This document shows positions 63,901 through 64,000 of a DNA stretch of 64,000 nt, one piece after another. The notes beneath the pieces were generated by a model that did no database searches, was not told where the DNA came from, and saw only the letters and a list, made by a program, of their open reading frames with translations. This DNA comes from Pachypanchax playfairii (Eukaryota > Chordata > Actinopteri > Cyprinodontiformes > Aplocheilidae). The stretch spans positions 1,157,126-1,221,125 of the forward strand of contig SSNP01000044.1 in assembly GCA_006937955.1 (NCBI GenBank), read 5' to 3'. Position 1 is the stretch's first letter; every line of letters starts with the position of its first letter. The position numbers and the translations under genes are program-made.

Positions 63901-63966
63901 GCATTCGCTTGGTGTTAACACTTTCCAGCTAACAAGGAAACTGGTAGATAAAGTTATATCTGTCAG
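23625..63966 (+). CDS. Threonine dehydratase / serine racemase-like protein (partial, six exons)
   Basis: Exons 23625-23952, 26665-26781, 60908-61149, 61313-61478, 63597-63696 and 63891-63966 join in frame and read as a fold-type II PLP enzyme. In order: a hydrophilic leader of about 95 residues; ILKTPCT...YSRLSKLYGMEIYLKKE; the lysine motif TGSVKERG (usually SFKxRG, Schiff-base Lys); TDCNFSMAVAHHA where SSGNHGQA-like sequence is usual; VPAAGQYGLLAG where VPVGGGGLxAG is usual; then GIEPEGFQLLIQSL and LGVNTFQLTRKLVDKVISV. Family members deaminate Thr/Ser or racemise Ser in the cytosol. Here the Lys and the Asn of the second motif are kept, but the glycine-rich phosphate loop is not, so catalysis is doubtful. 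The intron from 26782 to 60907 is 34,126 bp. The initiator Met and the exons after 63966 are not identified. Family assignment is firm; exact orthology is not. Confidence 0.85.
24215..24345. repeat. Fish interspersed repeat fragment
   Basis: Contains gtcactgggtgagaggcggg, then acacctggacaggtcg and ccatcacagggccac. This is the usual sequence that accompanies CATC arrays in fish; here the array is absent. It probably complements the piece at 5940-6010. Confidence 0.55.
24390..26551 (+). pseudogene. L2-like LINE, endonuclease to RT, internally deleted
   Basis: 24390-25064 encodes the C-terminal half of an apurinic-like endonuclease: VYRAPKPLS, ILITGDFYLHID, a HTLDLVITYG block and VSDHYCVFF (the SDH motif). 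25110-25496 carries the linker between the endonuclease and RT. 25507-25743 holds the RT start (LVRPLLKKNNLDPEILHNYR, PVSNLPFLSKIIEK, HQSGFR). Most of the RT is missing after 25760. The 3' end (26480-26551) has gtgaagcactttgtgttgc and aaataaagtttgatttgatt, the L2-type terminus. A GC-rich patch (26100-26330) may be a separate insertion. It is inactive because of frame breaks and deletion. Confidence 0.75.
26665..26781 (+). CDS. PLP-enzyme exon with the Schiff-base lysine
   Basis: Acceptor gtgtgaatag and donor gtatga enclose 39 codons in phase 0. They encode YSRLSKLYGMEIYLKKE, then TGSVKERG, whose Lys should bind PLP. The preceding exon ends in TPCT, so the join gives the family signature TPCxxSRLS. 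Confidence 0.9.
26782..28160. other. Start of the 34 kb intron, nothing recognised
   Basis: AT-rich intron sequence without supported genes or named repeats. Confidence 0.45.
28161..28550 (+). pseudogene. L2-like LINE fragment
   Basis: Encodes the region between endonuclease and RT, including YKRDIHKVRTEYLSSLIEEN and RNRFFSNLEGLIKNRSS. The same region, better preserved at its 3' side, is at 56617-56930 (collinear: cttcccactgttgtctctgg in both). It stops abruptly near 28550, so it is truncated at both ends. Confidence 0.65.
28551..29330. other. Intronic stretch, nothing firmly recognised
   Basis: No gene supported. The last part (about 29220-29330) may be the 5' region of the I-like LINE that follows. 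Confidence 0.35.
29611..30831 (-). mobile_element. DD36E Tc1/mariner transposon, copy 1 (1221 bp)
   Basis: Terminal inverted repeats of about 30 bp start cactcaccggccactttatt and end in the reverse complement. TA lies on both sides. The length equals that of copy 2 at 55357-56577. It encodes a full transposase and is nested in the hAT element. Confidence 0.9.
29643..30683 (-). CDS. DD36E (Incomer-like) transposase, copy 1
   Basis: 346 residues, uninterrupted from Met to stop. Residues 5-60 form a first helix-turn-helix (MAGLSISETAELLGFSRTTI), and a second paired-type helix region follows at about 85-125 (QKSISERTVRRTLRQMG). The catalytic triad is D155 (AWSDES), D246 (QQDNAPCH) and E283 (SPDLNPIEHLWD). 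Thirty-six residues separate the last two, as in the DD36E/Incomer family rather than classical DD34E Tc1. It would cut and paste the element at TA sites in the nucleus. Compared with copy 2 it keeps W and P at positions conserved in the superfamily (LKWPPQSP, DNAPCH), so copy 1 is the better candidate for activity. Confidence 0.9.
   Translation of the reverse strand: MGKKGDLSDFERGMVVGARMAGLSISETAELLGFSRTTISRVYREWSEKEKISSERQFCGRKCLVDARGQRRMARLVRADRKATVTQITTSYNQGRQKSISERTVRRTLRQMGYSSRRPRRVPLLSAKNRKLRLQFAQAHRNWTIEDWKNVAWSDESQFLLRHSDGRVRIWRQQHESMDPSCLVSMVQAGGGGVMVWGIFSWHSLGPLVPIEHRYNATAYLSIVADHVHPFMTTMYPTSDGYFQQDNAPCHKAGIISDWFLEHDNEFTVLKWPPQSPDLNPIEHLWDVVEREIRIMDVQPTNLRQLCDAIMSIWTKLSEECFQHLVESMPRRIEAVLKAKGGPTRY
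32844..33358. mobile_element. hAT-type miniature element, 515 bp
   Basis: Starts cagtgtgcgatttgtgaa and ends tgacaaatcgcacactg (inverted). Both flanks carry the identical 8 bp gttatttt (32836-32843 and 33359-33366). There is no transposase coding; the interior includes G-rich and C-rich runs near both ends. Confidence 0.8.
33561..35162 (-). mobile_element. DD34E Tc1 transposon, copy 1 (1602 bp)
   Basis: Long terminal inverted repeats of about 200 bp: the ends start cagtggggcaaaaaagtatt, and tttagtcagccaccaattg follows. TA lies on both sides. It encodes an intact transposase. A second, nearly identical copy lies at 52413-54011 in opposite orientation. Confidence 0.92.
33777..34799 (-). CDS. 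Tc1 DD34E transposase, copy 1
   Basis: 340 residues with no interruption. The N-terminus has a helix-turn-helix (residues 8-48, AGKTESAIGKQLGVKKSTVG), then a GRPR-like hinge (SGAPRKISPRG) and a second helix-turn-helix around 80-120. The catalytic residues are D153 (IIWSDETK), D244 (FQHDNDPKHT) and E279 (SPDLNPIENLW), with 34 residues between the last two. The enzyme excises and inserts its element at TA dinucleotides. Only about seven residues differ from copy 2, so the family was active recently. A basic nuclear-localisation-like patch spans the hinge. Confidence 0.93.
   Translation of the reverse strand: MAKTKELSKDTRNKIVDLHQAGKTESAIGKQLGVKKSTVGAIIRKWKTYKTTDNLPRSGAPRKISPRGVKMITRTVSKNPRTTRRDLMNDLQRAGTKVTKATISNTLRRQGLKSCSARRVPLLKPGHVQARLRFAREHLDDPEEDWENIIWSDETKIELFGRKSTCRVWRGKNAELDPKNTIPTVKHGGGNIMLWGCFSARGPGRLIRVKERMNGAMYRKILSENLLPSARALKMRRGWVFQHDNDPKHTARATKEWLRKKHFKVLEWPSQSPDLNPIENLWRELKVRVAQRQPQNITALEEICMEEWAKIPATVCENLVKTYRKRLTSVIANKGYITKY
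35640..36820 (+). pseudogene. I-like LINE ORF2 endonuclease remnant
   Basis: Broken plus-strand frames encode EEFIAIDLYTTQEQIYIINC, then STSALDLTIVSNEM, GSDHYPILTRV (the catalytic SDH of AP-type endonucleases) and the pre-RT linker LAKTFVRLHSNDNLLEDRR. The order and orientation fit the ORF1 remnant at 29331-32410, so both are probably one LINE split by the intervening insertions. The RT is missing; a mariner-like relic begins at about 36840. Confidence 0.65.
36848..37560 (-). pseudogene. Mariner/Tc1-superfamily transposase relic of an unusual clade
   Basis: The minus strand encodes a helix-turn-helix part (KFHETGSVLDLPK, TVTNEETSVAVLASFSKS, SGISRTSLRRILATHKWHPY), then after one stop and a frameshift near 37260-37290 the catalytic part: ILFSDEANFYVNGEV (first Asp), VMVWCGIWG and FPEFFQQDGAPPHY (second Asp). 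The third acidic residue is absent because the sequence is truncated. The style (SDEANF, QQDGAPPH) is best known from arthropod and other invertebrate genomes, unlike the two Tc1 families here. Confidence 0.7.
37773..37857. repeat. A-run, TA and CA compound microsatellite
   Basis: A run of about 15 A is followed by about 17 AT and about 19 AC dinucleotides. It lies just upstream of the RLE-type LINE and may be related to that element's 5' end or target. Confidence 0.95.
38405..40174 (+). CDS. RLE-type LINE reverse transcriptase, long open frame
   Basis: 589 codons without a stop, an unusually well preserved frame for this window. RT motifs in order: KGRTILIQKDP and YRPITCLSTTWKLM (finger), AWIDYKKAYDSMPH (first catalytic Asp, motif A), GDALSPLLFCIGLNPL (motif B), LLYMDDFKLYA with YMDD at residues 228-231 (motif C), SYKYLGIPQ (motif E). 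A knuckle C511-x2-C514-x8-H523-x4-C528 follows. The last about 13 codons (after RWWRTTEQR) are out of frame with the family, marking a frameshift; the true protein continues into the restriction-like endonuclease downstream. The real start lies upstream of the first ATG here. Confidence 0.8.
   Translation: MADIQERVSGMKNWTALHECLAAQLNQLLRDGTHPEWQTKGRTILIQKDPTKSAVPSNYRPITCLSTTWKLMSGIITTKISKHMDQYIRKTQKDIVKDTRDAKHQLLVDRTVAQDCKSRKTNLCTAWIDYKKAYDSMPHTWINECLKLYNINRTVEAFIANSMRLWRTTLEANGKQLAQVCILCGIYHGDALSPLLFCIGLNPLSQIINKTGYGYRLKNGATINHLLYMDDFKLYAKSERDIDSLIHTTRIYSNDIGMSFGLEKCSRMVTKRGKVVHIEGVSLPEGTIADIQDSYKYLGIPQANGNLEQATREAAIAKYLQRVRQVLRSQLNGMNKSKTINSYALPVVRYPKGIIRWPKNEIQTTDVKTRKLLTMHGGFHPKSSTLRLYARRKEGGRGLMSVRATIQDETSKLHKYIQDKASTDDVLSECLRQRQDEEVLEEEPSWENKPLHGMYHWNITELADLKKSYQWLERAGLQDTTEALILAAQEQALSTRAIEAQIYHTRKDLRCRLCKESSETIQHITSGCKMLAGKAYMEHHNQVASIVYRNICASMGWKPQGQSGKHLQRWWRTTEQRSCGTSRSRQTGR
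40251..40673. mobile_element. Solo LTR, 423 bp, 5 bp target duplication
   Basis: Begins TGTTAGG and ends TATCA, the TG...CA ends of LTRs. The identical 5 bp ccaag precedes (40246-40250) and follows (40674-40678) it. Without the LTR and one duplicate, the endonuclease frame of the host LINE reads straight through (VAMPS then NGNIRKK). No internal retroviral genes remain, as expected after recombination between two LTRs. A 5 bp duplication fits Gypsy, BEL or some ERV elements; the orientation is not resolved. Confidence 0.85.
40995..41065. mobile_element. Palindromic Tc1-like terminal fragment
   Basis: Begins TA then cagaccaaatgtttggacac, a known style of fish Tc1 terminus, then turns into its own inverse (aaggtgtgtccaaattt), forming a hairpin of about 20 bp arms. 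It is a miniature or fused terminal remnant. Confidence 0.5.
41195..41590. mobile_element. hAT-like terminal remnant with CGGCCGATA motifs
   Basis: The right side contains atatcggccgataatatcgg and ggccgggccctaat; the left contains gccgatataatggccgata. Repeated ATCGGC words in both orientations are typical of terminal regions of ZBED-type hAT elements in fish. No coding remains and the left terminus is unclear. Confidence 0.45.
41591..42786. other. Intronic stretch, nothing recognised
   Basis: AT-rich with no gene or named repeat supported. Confidence 0.4.
42787..43197. mobile_element. Possible miniature TIR element, about 410 bp
   Basis: The left end cagtgttgccagac and the right end gtctggtcacacta are imperfect inverted repeats, and cgtacgata-like words (attatcgta) recur inside in both directions. 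No target duplication is visible. Confidence 0.4.
43411..45438 (-). CDS. C2H2 zinc-finger protein with 18 tandem fingers (main coding exon)
   Basis: 675 codons. Residues 1-155 are acidic and include PADVQRTVLIKQEATDEW and LWISLEEEQLKATS, a style common to fish multi-finger proteins. Then come 18 adjacent 28-residue C2H2 fingers with HTGQKP linkers, and an 18-residue tail. Most fingers are near-identical (FCCEVCGQSFGRKSTLNTH type) and differ mainly at helix positions -1, 2, 3 and 6. Fingers 9 and 12 are identical, and 8-9 and 11-12 look like a copied pair, since both have the linker HTGQKL. The product should bind DNA in the nucleus. The first codon is GTG and lies at a splice acceptor (gttccag|tg at 45438), so a 5' exon must supply the Met; none was found in the 1.2 kb upstream. 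It lies inside the PLP-enzyme intron on the opposite strand. Confidence 0.88.
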   Translation of the reverse strand: MIPADVQRTVLIKQEATDEWRPAVDQKIQETLNIKKEEDELWISLEEEQLKATSCTLAAVSLKREHDEENCLFPQLHQHQSGKHGDLLTSNSTDQMTAAPGVKDCGRAETTKNPDLKTNKYDFSSSETEVSEGDENDEDVNNTDSQVKHASNSGRKLINCDECGKRFTRKGNLNTHMRIHTGQKPFCCEDCGQSFSLKGTLNRHIRIHTGQKPFCCEVCGQSFRQQSSLNKHTRIHTGQKPFCCEVCGRSFSRKEHLNTHIRIHTGQKPFCCELCGQSFSERSSLNSHMIIHTGQKPFFCGVCGQSFVRKSTLNTHMRIHTGQKPFCCEVCGRRFSIKGHLNTHMRIHTGQKPFCCEVCGQSFSYQSTLNSHMRIHTGQKLFCCEVCGQSFGRKSTLNRHIRIHTGQKPFCCEICGQRFGRKSTLNAHTRIHTGQKPFCCEVCGQSFSYQSNLNSHMRIHTGQKLFCCEVCGQSFGRKSTLNRHIRIHTGQKPFCCEVCGQSFSQQSTLNSHMRIHTGQKPFCCEVCGQSFGLKGTLNRHIRIHTGQKPFCCEICGRSFCRKGHLNTHIRIHTGQKPFCCEVCGQSFGLKGTLNTHMRIHTGQKPFCCEVCGQSFGRKSTLNTHMRIHTGQKPFCCEICGRSFSRKGHLNTHMRIHTDNIDNILTIETLETLMTE
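45439..46678. other. Upstream of the zinc-finger exon, no first exon recognised
   Basis: No sequence resembling the usual short first exon of fish zinc-finger genes is visible on the minus strand. A T/C-rich run (ccctccctccctccctc) lies at 45732-45748. Promoter function cannot be judged by eye. Confidence 0.4.
46679..46918 (+). pseudogene. ZBED/hAT transposase fragment
   Basis: In broken frames the plus strand encodes TTTDCWTAHYRSFIGVTAHW, then ALAGGLNDIHSEFNIREKIV and TTTDNGSN, the first half of the hAT catalytic region (the D-C-W-T and T-D-N-x-S/A-N motifs). It stops where a minus-strand LINE tail begins. It is a different and older copy than the hAT element at 47179. Confidence 0.7.
46919..47110 (-). 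repeat. Truncated LINE 3' end with ACCAT tail
   Basis: On the plus strand an accataccataccatac tail is followed by aaattttatttgtagagca and ccaaagtgctgtacatagag. Read on the minus strand this is a LINE 3' end (cagcactttgg ... ATGGT repeat). It is 5'-truncated to about 190 bp and has interrupted the hAT fragment. Confidence 0.55.
47140..47178 (+). pseudogene. Left part of an L2-like LINE interrupted by a hAT element
   Basis: gattccactaagttaaaag matches the LINE fragment at 28199 (gttccactaagttggaag). The LINE resumes at 56617 after the hAT element. The 8 bp on each side of the hAT are atttgctc and gtctgctc (6 of 8 identical), a plausible aged target duplication. Confidence 0.55.
47310..48132 (+). 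pseudogene. ZBED/hAT transposase, N-terminal exon
   Basis: ATG at 47310 opens MAEVGGDAEEELVKKRGATL, then a TGA at 47376 where Trp is expected. The BED zinc finger follows (FFGYRKVDEEQNTVLCKVCR with a later HLKHKH), then KLTDAVAFCLTKDMLPFQTV, LDPRYNLPSRKYFS, the hAT catalytic block with LTADMWCNRATEPYISLTVH, and TTDSGANIVKAV. It ends HRLHIAIG at a donor (g|gtaagt). The stop and a second break near 47570 make it a pseudogene. ZBED1-like genes of vertebrates derive from this family. Confidence 0.75.
48256..48906 (+). mobile_element. GC-rich miniature TIR element, copy A (651 bp)
   Basis: Left end tgccccttttccaccgac, right end gtcggtggaaaagcggca (one mismatch). TAA flanks both sides, suggesting a 3 bp target duplication as in PIF/Harbinger elements. 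Copy B at 49365-49978 is the same element inverted. Both hold a conserved small frame that ends in GSRHCPKSIVF after a hydrophobic stretch (RVFLYFALWLWFILVGLIFG). Confidence 0.8.
49365..49978 (-). mobile_element. GC-rich miniature TIR element, copy B (614 bp)
   Basis: Inverted relative to copy A, with left end tgccgcttttccaccgac and right end gtcggtggaaaaggggca. TAT flanks both sides. Together with copy A it forms a palindrome around a 458 bp spacer. The short frame with a hydrophobic segment (on the minus strand, 49877-49671) is kept with only a few changes. Confidence 0.8.
50010..51073 (+). pseudogene. 5'-truncated L2-like LINE, RT thumb to 3' end
   Basis: Starts within the RT at GFSFHCFADDLQMYLPL (intact FADD catalytic pair), continues WMAKIFLHLNQDKTEVLVFG, then LVQNAAARLLTGCKRHDHVT, and the C-terminal DFLHRYAPKRHLRSENQFLW and AFSVAASRLWNALPL. 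A stop at 50332, one at 50584 and frame changes interrupt it. The 3' end has tagcactttggtctcc, taaataaagg and a TTA microsatellite tail. Truncation at the 5' end is typical of LINE insertion. Confidence 0.85.
51264..51702 (+). pseudogene. ZBED/hAT transposase, C-terminal exon (deleted)
   Basis: Follows the acceptor gttttacag and joins the exon ending at 48132 in phase. It encodes RSIRDTRIDKTVGVCKKMV, then (shifted frame) QQALKNAQEELGLSRHKLVT, a TAA where Gln is expected, then EYMKTKYGDQEVQELINMAT and IVDPRFRTQYMSQEEILVIK. The middle of the hAT catalytic domain and the C-terminal dimerisation region are missing. Confidence 0.7.
52330..52412. repeat. TATA/GATA-rich simple sequence, left of the Tc1
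   Basis: Repeated tatatagatatat words lead directly to the TA target of Tc1 copy 2. The same type of sequence continues on the other side (54012-54145), so the transposon landed inside a TA-rich satellite. Confidence 0.8.
52413..54011 (+). mobile_element. DD34E Tc1 transposon, copy 2 (1599 bp)
   Basis: The same terminal repeats as copy 1 (cagtggggcaaaaaagtatt), with TA on both sides, inserted in simple sequence. A small deletion in the 3' subterminal repeat accounts for the length difference. The transposase is intact. Confidence 0.92.
52776..53798 (+). CDS. Tc1 DD34E transposase, copy 2
   Basis: 340 residues, same domain plan as copy 1, with D153, D244 and E279 present. Differences include G for R in the hinge (SGAPGKISPRG), V for M near 88, N for K near 97 and at 163, E for K/G near 171 and H for R near 294. 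The hinge change removes one basic residue of the GRPR-like motif that contributes to DNA binding, so copy 1 looks closer to an active sequence. Confidence 0.92.
   Translation: MAKTKELSKDTRNKIVDLHQAGKTESAIGKQLGVKKSTVGAIIRKWKTYKTTDNLPRSGAPGKISPRGVKMITRTVSKNPRTTRRDLVNDLQRAGTNVTKATISNTLRRQGLKSCSARRVPLLKPGHVQARLRFAREHLDDPEEDWENIIWSDETKIELFGRNSTCRVWREKNAELDPKNTIPTVKHGGGNIMLWGCFSARGPGRLIRVKERMNGAMYRKILSENLLPSARALKMRRGWVFQHDNDPKHTARATKEWLRKKHFKVLEWPSQSPDLNPIENLWRELKVRVAQHQPQNITALEEICMEEWAKIPATVCENLVKTYRKRLTSVIANKGYITKY
54012..54145. repeat. TATC/TATA simple sequence, right of the Tc1
   Basis: Degenerate tandem words such as gatatctctatatatatgga continue the array that precedes the Tc1. Confidence 0.8.
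54222..55033. mobile_element. Possible hAT-like non-autonomous element
   Basis: Left end cagggctccagactaac, right end in reverse cagactctagactgcga; they share the core CTCnAGACT. The interior near the right end has gatggtcgcaaaatgcgacc. No target duplication is visible and there is no coding. Alternatively these are two unrelated fragments. Confidence 0.35.
55357..56577 (+). mobile_element. DD36E Tc1/mariner transposon, copy 2 (1221 bp)
   Basis: Identical in length to copy 1 and in opposite orientation, with the same terminal repeats (cactcaccggccactttatt) and TA flanks. It lies a few dozen bp inside the right end of the ZBED/hAT element. Confidence 0.9.
55505..56545 (+). CDS. DD36E (Incomer-like) transposase, copy 2
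   Basis: 346 residues, open throughout, with D155, D246 and E283 all present. About eleven residues differ from copy 1. Notable changes are QQDNASCH (P to S beside the second Asp), LKCPPQSP (W to C in a usually conserved Trp position) and VVERAIRI (E to A). These look like early decay in an otherwise complete protein, so activity is less likely than for copy 1. Confidence 0.9.
   Translation: MGKKGDLSDFERGMVVGARMAGLSISETADLLGFSRTTISRVYREWSEKEKISSERQFCGRKCLVDARGQRRMARLVRADRKATVTQITTRYNQGRQKSISERTVRQTLRQMGYSSRRPRRVPLLSAKNRKLRLQFAQAHRNWTIEDWKNIAWSDESRFLLRHSDGRVRIWRQQHENMDPSCLVSTVQAGGGGVMVWGIFSWHSLGPLVPIEHRYNATAYLSIVADHVHPFMTTMYPTSDGYFQQDNASCHKAGIISDWFLEHDNEFTVLKCPPQSPDLNPIEHLWDVVERAIRIMDVQPTNLRQLWDAIMSIWTKLSEECFQHLVESMPRRIEAVLKAKGGPTRY
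56617..57276 (+). pseudogene. L2-like LINE, right part after the hAT insertion
   Basis: Continues the LINE from 47178. Encodes VRTEYYPSLIQENRN in broken frame, then an open stretch (56858-57262) with LNELTQIIASSKPSTCMLDP, VPAKLFKEVFPLISTWILDM, FKVAVIKPLLKKPDLDPGSP and NYRPITNLPFISKILEK, which is the N-terminal RT of L2-type LINEs. It ends near 57276, where another repeat begins; RT sequence resumes at about 57880. Confidence 0.75.
57325..57865 (+). repeat. Dispersed repeat, partner of 6936-7460
   Basis: Collinear with the reverse complement of 6936-7460 over most of its length, with a local internal duplication: the block from atcacat..acacaat to gtctttgccc appears twice (57431-57510 and 57635-57700). 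It is flanked by LINE RT sequence on both sides. Confidence 0.55.
57880..58056 (+). pseudogene. LINE RT fragment with a microsatellite in its coding sequence
   Basis: Encodes SHGVSQGSVLGPILFT (RT motif B), then a 35 bp TA array, then MLPLGKIIKQLGIKFNFYAN, in which the YADD catalytic box has become YAND. The array length shifts the frame. Both changes make it inactive. Confidence 0.75.
57952..57986. repeat. TA microsatellite inside an RT motif
   Basis: Seventeen TA dinucleotides where the family normally has a short TTTATATATG-like codon string. Confidence 0.9.
58057..58835. other. Intronic stretch, nothing firmly recognised
   Basis: 58070-58330 is less AT-rich and may be a retroelement fragment, but no termini or coding could be confirmed. 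Confidence 0.35.
58836..59048 (-). CDS. Possible first coding exon or orphan small frame
   Basis: An ATG GCG start at 59048 opens about 58 hydrophilic residues (MATAAETATGHRKGKKIGIF ...) before a possible donor (ttag|gtttgt) near 58873; without splicing the frame runs to 70 residues. Upstream on the minus strand is a CAG-rich leader that resembles a 5' UTR. No family is recognised and no following exon was found. It could equally be chance or part of a transposon. Confidence 0.25.
   Translation of the reverse strand: MATAAETATGHRKGKKIGIFEKAADDNKHELSCVAKTEEQNRSLDAVSHQNDQLHLLGLYIFIFYQCDDY
59680..60257. mobile_element. TTAA miniature element, twin B (578 bp)
   Basis: Same structure as the twin at 17854-18430, with TTAA flanks, left end agaggcccttcca, right end gaaatggcctct, same orientation. 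The two differ by scattered substitutions and short indels, so they are moderately old copies of one family. Confidence 0.75.
60262..60907. other. End of the 34 kb intron
   Basis: No repeat or gene firmly recognised. It ends with the pyrimidine-rich acceptor gcctccttccag of the next exon. Confidence 0.45.
60908..61149 (+). CDS. PLP-enzyme exon with the altered SxGNH region
   Basis: Acceptor ccttccag, donor gtcagt. 80 codons plus two bases. It continues directly from the LTSLTQ of the exon 34 kb upstream: EQQMKGVIVATDCNFSMAVA, then VPVFVIMPSCCTSPRLRIYR and AMVISYGSTSHDSQNHARHL. The family's SAGNHxxA or SSGNHGQA motif is TDCNFSMA here; only the Asn, which contacts the PLP ring in characterised members, is kept. 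Confidence 0.9.
61313..61478 (+). CDS. PLP-enzyme exon with the altered phosphate loop
   Basis: Acceptor tcttgccag, donor gtaagt. Completes a split Glu and encodes DESAAYLAGLGTVGMEIYEQ, VDAVIVPAAGQYGLLAGTAA and AIKHLNSQILVI. In the family this segment is a Gly-rich loop (VPVGGGGLxAG) that holds the PLP phosphate; three of the four consecutive Gly are replaced here. Confidence 0.9.
61479..62161. other. Intron stretch, possible old LINE fragment
   Basis: 61640-62100 has long AC-rich open stretches without clear motifs. It is possibly a LINE ORF1 remnant, but nothing firm can be said. Confidence 0.3.
62167..62601 (-). mobile_element. Solo LTR, 435 bp, 5 bp target duplication
   Basis: TGTCATG at one end and CCTGACA at the other give TG...CA termini. 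The identical 5 bp atcag lies on both sides (62162-62166 and 62602-62606). On the minus strand a TATAAAAG box lies at about 62366-62373, so the element is probably in minus orientation. The minus-strand 5' end contains a 23 bp unit (cagaacatgaatcctgacac core) three times. No internal genes remain. Confidence 0.75.
62530..62601. repeat. 23 bp tandem repeat, three copies
   Basis: The unit acagaacatgaatcctgaca plus three bases is repeated three times without change at one end of the solo LTR, as expected for a young tandem amplification. Confidence 0.85.
62700..63338 (+). pseudogene. 5'-truncated LINE 3' end
   Basis: Encodes the C-terminus FLESIMAFSITCWFHSVSLQ, RLQHTALVCSKIIGLPVRTL, then SSHILHPAFQWLPSGRRLRS and RRRATFVPKATLLFNSS with a stop. 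The 3' end is cggggataaataaagttg followed by tctgattctgattctgat. It is the same tail family as the minus-strand LINE at 21415. It is an APE-type LINE; only the last about 140 codons remain. Confidence 0.8.
63339..63596. other. Intron end before the next PLP-enzyme exon
   Basis: No repeats recognised; it ends with the acceptor ttttttttaacag. Confidence 0.5.
63597..63696 (+). CDS. PLP-enzyme exon
   Basis: Acceptor ttttttaacag, donor gtaagt. Encodes GIEPEGFQLLIQSLKTDSPV and MHSNPNKKLYE plus one base. The EPEG motif is typical of family members, which read GVEPEGA or AAEP at the same place. Confidence 0.88.
63891..63966 (+). CDS. PLP-enzyme exon, last one in the window
   Basis: Acceptor ctgttctcag, donor gtacca. 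Completes the Asp codon and encodes DLMEHSLGVNTFQLTRKLVD then KVISV. The usual family motif is DGVAV...VG.NTF...LVD..V; DGV is replaced by DLMEH. At least one further exon must follow outside the window. Confidence 0.85.
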
Positions 63967-64000
63967 GTACCACATCTCCACATCACATTTACACTTTAGG

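Overview
The window is nuclear DNA from a vertebrate, most likely a ray-finned (teleost) fish. The signs are split genes with GT-AG introns, about 40 kb of old and young transposable elements, Tc1-type transposons with intact transposases, L2-, I- and RLE-type non-LTR retrotransposons, fish-type C2H2 zinc-finger coding sequence and long CATC, TA and CA microsatellites. There is no bacterial gene organisation, no CRISPR array and no rRNA gene, and no credible tRNA gene was seen.

Host genes. (1) On the plus strand, six exons between 23625 and 63966 encode most of a fold-type II PLP enzyme of the threonine dehydratase / serine racemase family. The reading frame joins cleanly across five introns. 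The Schiff-base lysine motif is kept, but the usual SxGNH and glycine-rich phosphate loops are strongly altered, which suggests a diverged or non-catalytic paralogue. Its second visible intron is 34 kb long and filled with mobile DNA. Its start and its last exons are not resolved here. (2) On the minus strand, three short exons (14207-14150, 3614-3523, 3289-3140) join in frame into a 99-residue secreted protein of the PLAC9 family. (3) On the minus strand at 43411-45438, inside the 34 kb intron, lies an 18-finger C2H2 zinc-finger coding exon with an acidic N-terminus; its first coding exon was not found.

Mobile DNA by region. 0-13 kb: small TIR elements, a LINE 3' end, a CATC minisatellite, decayed LINE and Tc1 relics, and a 2.55 kb TTAA-flanked element carrying a PIF/Harbinger fragment. 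14-24 kb: a TTAA element with a hAT-type miniature element nested in it (perfect 8 bp target duplication), the first of two twin TTAA elements, and a minus-strand LINE. 24-29 kb: L2-like LINE pieces. 29-37 kb: an I-like LINE broken by a hAT element (perfect 8 bp duplication) that itself holds a DD36E transposon, then an inverted-arm region holding a hAT miniature element and a young DD34E Tc1, then a mariner-like relic. 37.9-41 kb: an RLE-type LINE with a 589-codon open frame, split by a solo LTR with a perfect 5 bp duplication. 46.7-57.3 kb: an L2-like LINE interrupted by a ZBED/hAT transposon that is itself invaded by a pair of inverted miniature elements, an L2 LINE, a second DD34E Tc1 and a second DD36E element. 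57-64 kb: LINE relics, the second TTAA twin, another solo LTR and a LINE 3' end.

The two DD36E copies are both 1221 bp and the two DD34E copies are about 1.6 kb. All four transposases are open from start to stop and keep their catalytic triads, so these are the youngest elements. The host genes share no obvious pathway; they are interleaved on opposite strands within long introns.
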